Part shown: positions 55,918-64,000 of the stretch, piece by piece | Layout of the letters: every line of letters begins with the position of its first letter | Position numbering within the stretch: the stretch's first letter is position 1 | NCBI GenBank assembly: GCA_016702605.1 | Contig: JADJDQ010000001.1 | Coordinates: forward strand, 248,001-312,000 | DNA: 64,000 nucleotides | Origin: Candidatus Intricatilinea gracilis | Lineage (GTDB): Bacteria; Pseudomonadota; Gammaproteobacteria; Burkholderiales; Burkholderiaceae_C | Direction of reading: 5' to 3' | The notes under the pieces: model-generated | Told to the model about the DNA's origin: nothing | Database searches by the model: none | What the model saw: only the letters and a program-made list of their open reading frames with translations | Position numbers and translations under genes: made by a program

Positions 55918-57738
55918 ATGAGCATTTCATCTCATGGCTACCGTCGTACCGCCTGGGCCATCGCGGCACTGGGTGTTGCGCTGCCGGCCCTGGTTCACGC
56001 CAATGCGGACGTGGAAAAGAACATCGCCAACCCGAACAACTGGGCGATGCAGGCTGGAGACATGTACAACCAGCGCTACAGCAAGCTGAATCAGATCACC
56101 GCCGGCAACGTGGGCAAGATGCAGGTGGCATGGACCATGTCCACCGGCGTGTTGCGCGGCCACGAAGGTTCGCCGCTGGTCATCGACGGCAAGATGTACC
56201 TGCACACCCCGTTCCCCAACAAGGTCTTCGCGGTCGACCTCGACACGCAGAAGATCCTGTGGAAACACGAACCCAAGCAGGATCCGGCCGTGATCCCGCA
56301 GATGTGCTGCGACACGGTGAACCGCGGCCTGGCCTATGCCGAAGGCAAGGTGATCCTGCAGCGCGCCGACTCGGTGCTCGAAGCCCTCGACGCCAAGACC
56401 GGCAAGGTCCTGTGGTCGGTCAAGAACGGCGACCCGAAGCTGGGCGCGGTCAACACCAACGCCCCTCACGTCTTCAAGGACAAGGTCATCACCGGCATCT
56501 CGGGTGGTGAATGGGGCGTGCGTGGCTTCATCGCCGCCTACAACCTGAAGGACGGCTCGCCGGCCTGGAAGGGCTACAGCGTTGGCCCGGACAGCGAGAT
56601 CCTGCTCGAACCTGGCAAGACCACAACCTGGGCCGACGGCAAGGTCACGCCGATCGGGGCCGACTCGTCGCTCAAGACCTGGCAAGGTGACCAGTGGAAG
56701 ATCGGTGGCGGCACGACCTGGGGCTGGTACAGCTACGACAAGGCTGCCAACCTGATGTACTACGGCACCGGCAATCCGTCGACCTGGAACCCCTCGCAGC
56801 GCCCTGGCGACAACAAGTGGACTATGTCCATCTGGGCTCGTGACGTCGACACCGGCAAGGTCAAGTGGGTCTACCAGATGACCCCGTTCGACGAGTGGGA
56901 CTTCGACGGCATCAACGAGATGATCCTGGCGGACATCGACGTCAAGGGCAAGGCCACCAAGGCGCTGGTCCACTTCGACCGCAACGGCTTCGCCTACACG
57001 CTGGACCGCATCACCGGCGCCCTGCTGGTGGCCGAGAAGTACGACCCGAAGGTCAACTGGGCCTCCCACGTCGACATGAAGTCCGGTCGCCCGCAGGTGC
57101 TCAAGCAGTACTCGACGGCGCAGAACGGCCCTGACGTGAACACCAAGGGCATCTGCCCGGCCGCTCTGGGTTCCAAGGACCAGCAGCCCGCCTCGTTCGA
57201 CCCCAACACCAAGCTGTTCTACGTGCCGACCAACCATGTCTGCATGGATTACGAGCCCTTCAAGGTCGAATACACCGCAGGCCAGCCGTATGTGGGCGCC
57301 ACGCTGTCGATGTTCCCGGCCCCGGGCAGCCACGGCGGCATGGGCAACTACATCACCTGGAACGCCGGCACCGGCAAGATCGTGCAGTCCAAGGCCGAGA
57401 AGTTCTCGGTGTGGTCGGGCTCGCTCAACACCGCGGGCGGCCTGAGCTGCTACGGCACCCTCGAGGGTTACCTGAAGTGCGTCGACGCCAAAGACATCAA
57501 CAAGGAGCTGTTCAAGTTCAAGACCCCCTCCGGCATCATCGGCAACGTGTTCACCTACAGCCACAAGGGCAAGCAGTACATGGGTGTGTTCTCGGGCATC
57601 GGTGGCTGGGCCGGCATCGGCATGGCGGCTGGCCTCGAGAAGGACACCGACGGCCTGGGCGCCGTGGGTGGCTACCGTGAACTGAACCAGTACACCGAAC
57701 TGGGTGGTTCGTTGACCGTGTTCGCTCTGCCGAACTGA
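55918..57738 (+). CDS. xoxF: Lanthanide-dependent methanol dehydrogenase
   Basis: Periplasmic PQQ enzyme oxidising methanol (and often formaldehyde) with electrons passed to a cytochrome c. The 606-residue protein has a signal peptide (RTAWAIAALGVALPALVHA-NAD) and eight W-type propeller blades. Key residues can be read: the vicinal disulphide Cys130-Cys131 (PQMCCDTVN) above PQQ, the catalytic Asp328 and the extra Asp330 in FDEWDFDGINEM. That second Asp coordinates lanthanides and is Ala in calcium-dependent MxaF, so this is XoxF-type. No mxaF or mxaI is in the window. ACATGGAGACAAC just before the ATG provides the ribosome site. A strong terminator follows, so xoxG is likely transcribed separately. 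Confidence 0.98.
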   Translation: MSISSHGYRRTAWAIAALGVALPALVHANADVEKNIANPNNWAMQAGDMYNQRYSKLNQITAGNVGKMQVAWTMSTGVLRGHEGSPLVIDGKMYLHTPFPNKVFAVDLDTQKILWKHEPKQDPAVIPQMCCDTVNRGLAYAEGKVILQRADSVLEALDAKTGKVLWSVKNGDPKLGAVNTNAPHVFKDKVITGISGGEWGVRGFIAAYNLKDGSPAWKGYSVGPDSEILLEPGKTTTWADGKVTPIGADSSLKTWQGDQWKIGGGTTWGWYSYDKAANLMYYGTGNPSTWNPSQRPGDNKWTMSIWARDVDTGKVKWVYQMTPFDEWDFDGINEMILADIDVKGKATKALVHFDRNGFAYTLDRITGALLVAEKYDPKVNWASHVDMKSGRPQVLKQYSTAQNGPDVNTKGICPAALGSKDQQPASFDPNTKLFYVPTNHVCMDYEPFKVEYTAGQPYVGATLSMFPAPGSHGGMGNYITWNAGTGKIVQSKAEKFSVWSGSLNTAGGLSCYGTLEGYLKCVDAKDINKELFKFKTPSGIIGNVFTYSHKGKQYMGVFSGIGGWAGIGMAAGLEKDTDGLGAVGGYRELNQYTELGGSLTVFALPN

Positions 57739-57841
57739 TGAAGCCAGCGGTTCCGGCATGACGCCGGAGCCCACCACACCATTGAAACGGCCTTTGCGCA
57801 CGGGCTGATCACAGACAGCACAATCGCCGCAAGACACAGCA

Positions 57842-57881
57842 GGGCCGGAGGATGCAGCAGCGTCTTCCGGCCCTTCTTGTT
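57842..57881 (+). terminator. Strong stem-loop terminator after xoxF
   Basis: GGGCCGGAGGATG (57842-57854) pairs with CGTCTTCCGGCCC (57861-57873), 13 bp including two G-U pairs, around a CAGCAG loop, and TTCTTGTT follows. It lies 103 bases after the xoxF stop and before the cytochrome gene. A smaller CCGGC/GCCGG hairpin occurs just after the stop near 57753-57767. Confidence 0.85.
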
Positions 57882-57894
57882 GGTCGTCCTCGTC

Positions 57895-57915
57895 CCTAGG
57901 GTCTGTGCCTAGGGT
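57895..57915. promoter_or_regulatory. Direct repeat CCTAGGGT x2 upstream of the cytochrome gene
   Basis: CCTAGGGT occurs at 57895-57902 and again at 57908-57915, 13 bases apart. Each contains the palindromic CCTAGG also found before xoxF and in the operator-like palindrome at 19765-19780. Position just upstream of the -24/-12-like element suggests an activator site; this is inference. Confidence 0.4.
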
Positions 57916-57943
57916 GAATTACCGGGGTAGACATCGGCCCGAT

Positions 57944-57959
57944 CGGCCCGAAGCTTGCA
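57944..57959 (+). promoter_or_regulatory. Candidate sigma-54 promoter of the xoxG operon
   Basis: CGGCCC-GAAGC-TTGCA matches the -24/-12 consensus TGGCAC-N5-TTGCA in nine of eleven positions, with the key GG and GC ten bases apart. A start near 57971 would leave a short leader to the ATG at 57995. The window encodes a sigma-54 activator (19923-22127). Not experimentally shown. Confidence 0.4.
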
Positions 57960-57994
57960 CACGGAGCGCGTATCCATCCCACCCGTGACACATC

Positions 57995-58402
57995 ATGAGC
58001 ATCAAGCCACTATTCGCCCTCGCACTCGCCTTGTCCGCCCTGGCCAGCGTCCCAGCCATGGCACAGACTGTCAAGACCGACCTGTACACCGTCACCGACG
58101 GCTACAAGGTCGACCCCGAAACCTTGAAGGGTTTTCGCACCTGGCGTCAGGCCGCCTGTGACCGCTGCCACGGCGCCAACCAGGAAGGCATGGTCGGGCC
58201 CTCGCTGGTGGCCAGCCTGAAGGTGCTGACCAAGGACGAGTTCGTCAAGACCGTGCGCGACGGCAGGCTCGAGAAGGGCATGCAGAGTTTCGGCACCAGC
58301 AAGACGGTGATGGACAACATCGACTATCTGTATGCCTATCTCAAGGGCCGGTCGGACGGGGCGATCACACGCGCCAAGGTCGAAGAGTTCAAGCCCCAGT
58401 AG
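57995..58402 (+). CDS. xoxG: Periplasmic cytochrome c, XoxG-type electron acceptor
   Basis: Small c-type cytochrome that probably takes electrons from XoxF. The 135-residue precursor has a signal peptide (PLFALALALSALASVPAMAQ). One haem motif CDRCH lies at residues 55-59 and a likely axial Met96 is in LEKGMQSFGTS. Length after processing (~112 residues) is smaller than MxaG-type cytochrome cL (~170), as often seen in Xox systems. It lies 256 bases after xoxF, behind a terminator and a candidate promoter of its own, and 5 bases before xoxJ. Confidence 0.85.
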   Translation: MSIKPLFALALALSALASVPAMAQTVKTDLYTVTDGYKVDPETLKGFRTWRQAACDRCHGANQEGMVGPSLVASLKVLTKDEFVKTVRDGRLEKGMQSFGTSKTVMDNIDYLYAYLKGRSDGAITRAKVEEFKPQ

Positions 58403-58407
58403 CCTCC

Positions 58408-59361
58408 ATGTACCGGCCCGCCATGATGCACACCTTCACGCTGCGCACCACCTGTTTCGCACGACCGGCCAGCCTGCCTCGGCTGGGCCTGTCGGCACTT
58501 GCGCTGTGCAGCACCCTGGCACTGTCACTGGCACAGGCGCAGCCCCAGACCGCCGCGCCGGGTGCGGACGAGGCGCCGGCGCGCAAGTCGTTCAAGGTCT
58601 GCCAGGACCCGAACAACCTGCCCTTCTCGAACGTGAAGGGTGAAGGCATCGAGAACAAGATCGCCGAGATGTTTGCCAAGGAGCTGGGCCTGCCGCTCGA
58701 GTACTACAGCTTCCCGCAGCGCATGGCCTTCATCCGCAACACGCTGCGCTACAAGTTGCCGGGCGAGGACTATCCCTGCGACGTGGTGCTGGGTGTGCCG
58801 GCAGGTTTCGATCAGGTATCGGCCACCAAACCCTACTACCGCTCGACCTATGCGCTTGTGCTGGCACGGGGTGTGGTGGGCGGCGCGCTGGACGGTGTCG
58901 ACAACGTGGCCGACTTTCTTGCCCTGCCCAAGGCCACGCTGAACAAGTTGCGTATTGGCGTGTACGACCGGTCGCCCGCCTCGCAGTGGCTGGCCCATCA
59001 TGACCTGACCGACCAGGGCAAGCCCTACGCCATGATGAGCGCCGACCCGGCCCAGTACCCGGGCGAGATCATCGAACGTGAGCTGGCGGCGGGCAAACTC
59101 GACGCCGCCATCGTCTGGGGTCCGATCGCCGGCTTCTACGCCCGACGCGTCAAGTCACCCGAACTGGTCGTGTTGCCGATGACGTCCGAACCGGGCGTGA
59201 AGTTCGACTTCTCGATGGCCATGGGGGTACGGTACGGCGAGCCCAAGTGGAAGGCGCAGATCGAAGGGCTGATCGAGAAGAAGCGGCCCGAACTCGCCGC
59301 CATCCTGCGCGACTACGGCGTACCGCTGCTCGACCCCGCACCAGCGGCACCGGCGCGCTGA
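58408..59361 (+). CDS. xoxJ: XoxJ-like periplasmic binding protein
   Basis: A 317-residue protein with a signal peptide (LGLSALALCSTLALSLAQAQ) and the fold of family 3 solute-binding proteins. FKVCQDPNNLPFSNVKGEGIENKIAEMFA is the characteristic start of the XoxJ/MxaJ family (shown here in part), followed by CDVVLGVPAGFDQVSATKPYYRS. XoxJ is required for, or strongly helps, assembly or activation of methanol dehydrogenase; it does not appear to be a transporter subunit. An ATG at 58423 could be the start instead. It lies five bases after the cytochrome stop and is co-transcribed with it. Confidence 0.88.
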   Translation: MYRPAMMHTFTLRTTCFARPASLPRLGLSALALCSTLALSLAQAQPQTAAPGADEAPARKSFKVCQDPNNLPFSNVKGEGIENKIAEMFAKELGLPLEYYSFPQRMAFIRNTLRYKLPGEDYPCDVVLGVPAGFDQVSATKPYYRSTYALVLARGVVGGALDGVDNVADFLALPKATLNKLRIGVYDRSPASQWLAHHDLTDQGKPYAMMSADPAQYPGEIIERELAAGKLDAAIVWGPIAGFYARRVKSPELVVLPMTSEPGVKFDFSMAMGVRYGEPKWKAQIEGLIEKKRPELAAILRDYGVPLLDPAPAAPAR

Positions 59362-59407
59362 GGCCCGCCCGTCGCCCTCAGCCTCCTGCCCTGCCCTACA
59401 GACGAAG

Positions 59408-60229
59408 TTGCACCGCTTGAGCACTCACCGCGCCCCCCCGAGCCGAGGTCCACGCCGATTGCCCGCGGCGCTTGTCGCCCTGGCGGTCAGGCTGACCGGC
59501 ATGGCTGCCCCGCTTGTCCTGGCCGGTCTGGTCGGCTTGCTGCCCGCCACGGCCAGCGCCGCCGAAGCTGCTGCCCCGACCACGGCAACCTCCACCGCCC
59601 AGGCCGCAGCCGCGCAGGACAGCCCCGAGAGCACCTCGCCCGAACCATCTCAGGCCGAACGGCTGCTGTTCATGCAAGCGCATCTGGCGGCGGTCAAACC
59701 ACCGCTCGACCTGGTCTACGACGTCGACCACCGAGACACCTCAGACCCGGCGCAAAGTTACACCGACACGGTGAAGATCCGACTGTCCGGTGATGCCGCG
59801 GGCAACTGCTGCGCCGTGGTGGGCGAGTTCCTGAGTGGGCCACGCGCCATGCGGCTGCCCGACATCGGCAGCGCCAGCGCCAACCCGCTGCTGCTGTATT
59901 TTCTCGAGTTCGAGGTGCGCCGGCTGCAGACCATCAGCAAGGGCCAGGCAGCGCATTTCCGTCGCCGCATCCGGCTCGCGCTGGTCGATGAGGCCACGGT
60001 CAGGGACACCGTGATCGAACGCGCCGGCCAGCGTGTCAAGGCTCGCGAGATCACCATCAGCCCGTTTGTGACCGACCCCTACCGCGCACGATTCGAGCAA
60101 GAGGCGACACGCCAGTACCGCTTCGTCATCGCCGACGACCTGCCCGGCCAGTTCGTCGAGATCGCAGTGACACAACCCGGCAGCGGCGCCAAGGCCCGAA
60201 GCAGCACCACCCGCATCACCTTGCGTTGA
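59408..60229 (+). CDS. Unrecognised secreted protein of the xox operon
   Basis: No family recognised. The open frame begins with TTG at 59408 (273 residues); the first ATG, at 59501, would give 242 residues and still leave a hydrophobic leader ending AATASAAEA. A disordered Ala/Thr/Pro/Ser stretch (~55-85) precedes a folded part with LDLVYDVDHRDTSDPAQSYTDTVKIRLSGDAAGNCC and a late beta-rich part (YRFVIADDLPGQFVEIAVTQPG). Two adjacent cysteines (GNCCAVVG) are the only notable residues. It is 46 bases after xoxJ and followed by the small Cys-containing protein gene, so a periplasmic role in alcohol oxidation is inferred. Confidence 0.6.
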   Translation: MHRLSTHRAPPSRGPRRLPAALVALAVRLTGMAAPLVLAGLVGLLPATASAAEAAAPTTATSTAQAAAAQDSPESTSPEPSQAERLLFMQAHLAAVKPPLDLVYDVDHRDTSDPAQSYTDTVKIRLSGDAAGNCCAVVGEFLSGPRAMRLPDIGSASANPLLLYFLEFEVRRLQTISKGQAAHFRRRIRLALVDEATVRDTVIERAGQRVKAREITISPFVTDPYRARFEQEATRQYRFVIADDLPGQFVEIAVTQPGSGAKARSSTTRITLR

Positions 60230-60284
60230 CACACTGTGCCGACGACACCTACGCCGCCCCACCCCAGCCTCGACCGCCTCCATC

Positions 60285-60644
60285 ATGACTCTGACCTCGA
60301 CCCGTCTGACCATCGCCGCCCTGGCTCTGCTGCTCGGCGTCAGCGCCGCCCGGGCCCATGACTACCCGACCGTCGACCGTGTGATCTACGTGCAGACCTG
60401 CCTGCGCGATCACCCTGGCCCGTCGTTCGAGATGGTCAACAAGTGTTCGTGCGCCATCGACAAGATCGCCAGCGAGATCATCTACGACGACTTCGTCTCG
60501 CTCAGCACGGTGGCCAACGCCATCACCATCGGCGGTGAACGTGGCGCCGTGTTGCGCGAGGCCGAGCCCATGCAGGATCTGGCGCGCAAATTCCGCAAGC
60601 TCAACGTCGAAGCCAAGAAGAGTTGCTTCATCAGGCTCGACTGA
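60285..60644 (+). CDS. Small secreted four-cysteine protein of the xox operon
   Basis: A 119-residue precursor with a signal peptide (LTIAALALLLGVSAARA-HDYP). The mature ~95 residues carry four cysteines (QTCLRDHPG, VNKCSCAIDKI, KKSCFIRLD), spaced so that two disulphides, or a CxC metal or redox site, are possible. Similar small proteins occur in quinoprotein alcohol dehydrogenase clusters, but I cannot name a function. It lies 55 bases after the preceding gene and 11 bases before the SoxYZ-like gene on the same strand. Confidence 0.7.
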   Translation: MTLTSTRLTIAALALLLGVSAARAHDYPTVDRVIYVQTCLRDHPGPSFEMVNKCSCAIDKIASEIIYDDFVSLSTVANAITIGGERGAVLREAEPMQDLARKFRKLNVEAKKSCFIRLD

Positions 60645-60655
60645 GGATGGACATC

Positions 60656-61555
60656 ATGTGGACAGGCACTCGAGCAGGCAGAACATCCGGGCTGACGAGG
60701 TTGATGGGGATGAACGGGCTCGCTGGTGCGATCTGGCCGGCGCTGTCCCGCGTGTTGCTGGTGGCGTTGGCGCTGTTGTTGCCGCAATTGGCGCAGGCCC
60801 AGTTGCCGGCCATCGGTGATCCGGATGCCAGCCCGCGCTGGCAGGCCGTGCGCGCCAGCCTGTTCGGCCTACGTGCCATCGGCAAGGCCGACGAGGTCAT
60901 CACACTGCAAGCACCCAGCCGCGCCATCGATGCCTCGGCCGTGCCCATCGTGGTGAGCGCCAGGTTCGCGCAAAGCCCGGCGCGCCACATCACCCGGGTG
61001 TGGCTGATCATCGATGCCAACCCCTCACCCATTGCCGCCATCTTCGGCTACACGATGGCCAGCGGCCGGGCCGACATCGAGACGCGTGTGCGCATCGACG
61101 AATACAGCTTCGTGCGTGCCGTCGCCGAACTCGGCGACGGCAGCCTGGTAATGGCCGCAAAACACGTCAAGGCTTCGGGCGGCTGTTCGGCCGCCCCCGG
61201 CAAGGACGCCGAAGCCGCCCAGGCCAGTCTGGGACGCATGGCCTGGCGGGTGGACGGTGAGGCCCGCGTCGGCCAACCTGTGCTGGCGCAGCTGAGCATC
61301 AGCCATCCCAACGACACCGGCATGGTGATGGACCAGGTGGCACGCACCTACACGCCCGCCCACTATGTGCGGCGCATCGACATCAGTTACGCCGGCCAGC
61401 CGGTGCTCAACGCCGACATCGATTTCGCGATCAGCGAGAACCCGAACCTGCGGTTCTGGTTTGTGCCGCAGGGGCCGGGGGATCTCACCGCCGACATCAC
61501 GGACACCCAGCAACGGCGCTTCGAGACCCGGCTGGCGCTGCAACCCACCCCTTGA
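60656..61555 (+). CDS. Quinoprotein dehydrogenase-associated SoxYZ-like carrier
   Basis: A 299-residue secreted fusion of a SoxY-like and a SoxZ-like domain. Start ATG 60656 is set by GAGGA at 60643-60647, eight bases upstream. A leader (VLLVALALLLPQLAQA-QLP) precedes the SoxY-like part, which ends SGGCSAAPG with Cys177 in the place of the SoxY carrier cysteine; the SoxZ-like part has AQLSISHPNDTGMVMDQ. In sulphur oxidation SoxYZ carries the substrate on the Cys; in quinoprotein clusters a fused relative of unknown role is common. It closes the xox operon; whether it handles a C1 or sulphur group is open. Confidence 0.82.
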   Translation: MWTGTRAGRTSGLTRLMGMNGLAGAIWPALSRVLLVALALLLPQLAQAQLPAIGDPDASPRWQAVRASLFGLRAIGKADEVITLQAPSRAIDASAVPIVVSARFAQSPARHITRVWLIIDANPSPIAAIFGYTMASGRADIETRVRIDEYSFVRAVAELGDGSLVMAAKHVKASGGCSAAPGKDAEAAQASLGRMAWRVDGEARVGQPVLAQLSISHPNDTGMVMDQVARTYTPAHYVRRIDISYAGQPVLNADIDFAISENPNLRFWFVPQGPGDLTADITDTQQRRFETRLALQPTP

Positions 61556-61629
61556 ACCCATCCATCGAGGTGACCGTGACGTTGCCCTGACGGCACGTGC
61601 GGCACCAGGCGGCTCACCGCCCGAGCGTC

Positions 61630-63000
61630 TCAGGTGACCTGCGCACGCACCGCAAAACGCGGCTCGCGCCATTCACCACTGACCAGCACCTGGCGCAACT
61701 GCTCGACCGCGTCGTACACGTCGACGAACCTTGTGTACAGCGGCGTGAAGCCGAAGCGCAACACGTCGGGGCTGCGGAAATCACCCACCACACCCCGCGC
61801 GATGAGCGCCTGGGTGATGGGGTAAGCGCAGCCCTCGTCCAGCTCGCAGGCGATCGACACCTGGCTGCCCCGTTCGCCCGGGTCGCGCGGGCTGATCACG
61901 GTGAGGCCGGCGCCGGCGCAGCGGCTTTCGAGCAGCGAGATGAACAGCTCGGCGAGTTCGACCGACTTGGCCCGCAGCGCCGCCATGCCGCCCTGCTCCT
62001 CGGCGGCGAGCACGGTGTCGACGCCGCAGTCGAGCGCCGCCAGCGCCAGCACCGGCGGTGTGCCGCACTGGAAGCCAGCGATGCCCGCAGCCGGCCGATA
62101 GTCGGGGCCGAACTCGAACGGTGCCGCGTGGCCGATCCAGCCCGTGAGTGGCTGGCTCAGCCCCTGCGCGTGCAGCGTGGCGGTGATGCGTGGATGGGCC
62201 CAGATGAAGGCCGGCGCCCCCGGCCCGCCGTTGAGGTACTTGTAGCCACACCCCACCGCCAGGTCGGCATCGGCGCCCTTCAGGTCGACCGGCACAGCGC
62301 CGGCGCTGTGCGCCAGATCCCACACCGTGAGTGCGCCGGCCGCATGGGCTGCGGCGGTGAGTGCCCCCATGTCGTGCTGGCGCCCGCTGCGGTAGTTGAC
62401 CTGGGTGAGCAGCAACACGGCGGCCAGGTCGTAGTCGAGTGTTGCCCGCGGCGGCAGATCGCGCCCTGGGACACCCGGGCGCGGCAGGGCATGGGCGGCC
62501 AGCCAGGGCCGGATGGCATCGGCGTCGAGCGCCAGCACGGTGGCGCCGGTCTCACGCGCCACCGACTGGGCGATGTACAGGTCGGTCGGAAAGTTGCTCG
62601 CCTCACTCACGATCACGAGCCGCCTGGCGCCAGCCTGCGGATCACGTTCGAGGTGCTGCAGGCGCGCCAGTCGCACGGCGCTGTGCAGCGCCTTGTAGAG
62701 GTTGACCGAGGTGCTGTCCACGGCAATCAGCTCACCCGGCCCGGCCCCCACCAGGCGGGCGATCTTGTCGCCCACCCGTTGCGGCAGATCCATCCAGCCG
62801 GCATGGTTCCAGCTGCCGATCAGGCCAGTGCCCCACTGGTCCTGCACCACCTGCGCCACCCGCGCCGCAGTGCTGCGCGGCAAGGCGCCGAGTGAGTTGC
62901 CGTCGAGGTAGACGATGCCTTCGGGCAGGTCGAAGAGTTCGCGCAAGGGTGCCAGCGGATCACTGACGTCGAGGGTGTGGCAAAGCTGGCGGGTGATCAT
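61630..63000 (-). CDS. kynU: Kynureninase
   Basis: PLP enzyme that splits kynurenine to anthranilate and alanine. The 456-residue protein has GIVYLDGNSLGALPRST at ~residues 28-44, WNHAGWMDLPQRVGDKIARL at ~63-82, DLAHSAGAVPVDLKGADADL (PLP-contact Asp and Ser region) and the Schiff-base Lys in VGCGYKYLNGGPGAP, all typical. It is ~40 residues longer than the common ~416, mostly in loops. The start overlaps kynB by four bases (ATGA). No tryptophan 2,3-dioxygenase (kynA) is in the window, so kynurenine supply is encoded elsewhere or comes from outside. Confidence 0.96.
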   Translation of the reverse strand: MITRQLCHTLDVSDPLAPLRELFDLPEGIVYLDGNSLGALPRSTAARVAQVVQDQWGTGLIGSWNHAGWMDLPQRVGDKIARLVGAGPGELIAVDSTSVNLYKALHSAVRLARLQHLERDPQAGARRLVIVSEASNFPTDLYIAQSVARETGATVLALDADAIRPWLAAHALPRPGVPGRDLPPRATLDYDLAAVLLLTQVNYRSGRQHDMGALTAAAHAAGALTVWDLAHSAGAVPVDLKGADADLAVGCGYKYLNGGPGAPAFIWAHPRITATLHAQGLSQPLTGWIGHAAPFEFGPDYRPAAGIAGFQCGTPPVLALAALDCGVDTVLAAEEQGGMAALRAKSVELAELFISLLESRCAGAGLTVISPRDPGERGSQVSIACELDEGCAYPITQALIARGVVGDFRSPDVLRFGFTPLYTRFVDVYDAVEQLRQVLVSGEWREPRFAVRAQVT

Positions 63001-63722
63001 GGCTGGGCAGTGGCGGTGGCCGTGGCGGGGTCAGTGACGGTGACGGAATTGGTGACAGCGTCGGCAACAAAGTCGGATTCGGCAGCAGGCAACTCACGCA
63101 GGATCGCGCGCACCGGCGAGGCGTCTGCATGGGTCCAGCGCAGCGGCAGGGCGATGAGTTCGTAGTCACCTTCGGCCACGTCGTCGAGCAGGAGGTTCTC
63201 GAGCACCCGCAGGCCGCGACGGCGCAGCACCTGGTGGCTGGGCAACTCCTTGCTGGCGGCCGGGTCGACGCTGGCGCTGTCGATGCCGATCAGCACCACC
63301 CCCCGGTCGGCCAGCGCCTCGACCAGCGCCGGATCGAGTGCGGTGAGGTGCTCGTCGAAGTGATCACGCGGCTGGCGCTGGCAGGTGCGCAGCAAGATGC
63401 GCGGCGGGCATGCCCGATCCTGCGCAGGCCAGGCATGCTCGATGTGCGCCCAGCGCACCAGCGGCGCCACACCGATGACATGGATCACCCGGCACGGCCC
63501 CAGGTACGGCGCAAGCGACAACTCACCCACGGCCGCGCCGCTGGCGTCGTAATGCAGCGGCGCGTCGGCATGGGCGCCCACATGCGGGCTGAGGGTGACC
63601 GCACTGACGTTGACCGGGCACGCCACATCCAGCGTCGCCACCCAGTGCTGGTGATACGGCGTGTCGCCCGGAAACACCGGACTGTGTGCGTCGACCGGCG
63701 GCGAGATGTCCCACAGCTTCAT
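62997..63722 (-). CDS. kynB: Kynurenine formamidase
   Basis: Hydrolyses N-formylkynurenine to kynurenine and formate, which suits a C1-using host. The product is 241 residues from ATG 63722, starting KLWDISPPVDAHSPVFPGDTP. The zinc motif is SPHVGAHADAPLHYD (HxGxHxDxPxH). RGVVLIGIDSASVDPAASKE and a late ALPLRWTHADASPVRAIL complete the family pattern. The last ~30 residues are an Ala/Thr/Val-rich tail. It is the first gene of the kynB-kynU pair, with four-base overlap. Confidence 0.95.
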   Translation of the reverse strand: MKLWDISPPVDAHSPVFPGDTPYHQHWVATLDVACPVNVSAVTLSPHVGAHADAPLHYDASGAAVGELSLAPYLGPCRVIHVIGVAPLVRWAHIEHAWPAQDRACPPRILLRTCQRQPRDHFDEHLTALDPALVEALADRGVVLIGIDSASVDPAASKELPSHQVLRRRGLRVLENLLLDDVAEGDYELIALPLRWTHADASPVRAILRELPAAESDFVADAVTNSVTVTDPATATATAQP

Positions 63723-64000
63723 GGTCAAAGGTACGTTGCACTGAGGGCGCCACTCTAGCCTAGCGTCGACAGGCTCGTGGCGGGGTGCACCAGGGTGATG
63801 CAGGCAGGGCGGCCGGGCGCACTTGGCCACCCGTGGCGCAGCGCTTGCAACCGGGTCAGGGCCTGATGGACGTGGCCCCGCTGCCACGCTAGTGTCCGGA
63901 GGATCTCAAAACGTTACAAGAACCGGCCCATCCTGCGGTCAATCTGCTCATGCTGCCCATCACCGACTGTCGACTCGCACTGGCTCGCGCGCACCCTCTG
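63723..64000. other. End of window; upstream region of kynB
   Basis: 278 bases that should include the kynB promoter on the minus strand. A rightward frame could start at ATG 63950 and run off the window, but 17 codons are too few to judge. A run CTCTAGCCTAGCG sits at 63754-63766. I can support no gene here. Confidence 0.3.

Noticed and set aside
55927..57837. Open frame of 636 codons antisense to xoxF
   Set aside because: It is the mirror of a strongly conserved gene in GC-rich DNA, where third-position G/C keeps the opposite strand open; the translation has no domain or leader and a non-protein-like composition.

Overview
The window looks like chromosomal DNA of a high-GC methylotrophic betaproteobacterium, most plausibly Burkholderiales of the Methylibium/Rubrivivax/Leptothrix type. 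The basis is the gene content: a lanthanide-type methanol dehydrogenase (XoxF) and nearly the whole tetrahydromethanopterin (H4MPT) / methylofuran formaldehyde oxidation pathway, with no MxaFI. The species assignment is inference.

Layout. 1-5.4 kb: a leftward surface-glycan operon (two GT4-type glycosyltransferases, a flippase, two methyltransferases, a hexapeptide acyltransferase). 5.6-8.5 kb: lysS and a globin-coupled diguanylate cyclase. 8.7-10.4 kb: an MxaD-like periplasmic protein and a YVTN beta-propeller. 10.7-18.4 kb: the first C1 operon (beta-RFAP synthase, mtdB, an OrfY-like ATP-grasp protein, mch, an ORF17-like RimK relative, a CitG-like protein, fae with a clear terminator). 18.5-19.6 kb: a PACE efflux protein and a folB homologue. 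19.9-25.6 kb: a sigma-54 activator followed by dmrB, a DHPS-like protein, a DUF447 protein and mfnB.

25.7-37.9 kb is an AT-richer island: a 2291-residue RTX protein with an N-terminal M23 peptidase domain, an unknown secreted protein, a frameshifted HlyD-type adaptor and an HlyB-type exporter whose tail is encoded by a 9-bp minisatellite. 38.3-43.0 kb: a small membrane protein, an unknown soluble protein and a large cyclase/ATPase regulator. 43.1-46.0 kb: a bacterial lipoxygenase facing a catalase-related, coral allene-oxide-synthase-like protein, a likely oxylipin pair.

46.1-54.7 kb returns to C1 metabolism: mfnE/mfnF homologues leftward, then a HisA-like protein, fhcB-A-D-C and a Fae paralogue that lacks the catalytic His. 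54.9-61.6 kb: an HAD phosphatase, then xoxF, a xoxG-type cytochrome c, xoxJ, two unknown secreted proteins and a SoxYZ-like carrier. 61.6-63.7 kb: kynU and kynB.

How it fits together. XoxF oxidises methanol to formaldehyde in the periplasm and passes electrons to the cytochrome c. In the cytoplasm Fae, MtdB, Mch and the Fhc complex convert formaldehyde to formate on H4MPT and methylofuran. The intervening genes make those two cofactors. The most unusual things in the window are the lipoxygenase/AOS-like pair, the secreted M23-RTX island, the His-less Fae paralogue, and short palindromes (GACACTGTGTC, CCTAGG) found only in front of C1 genes.
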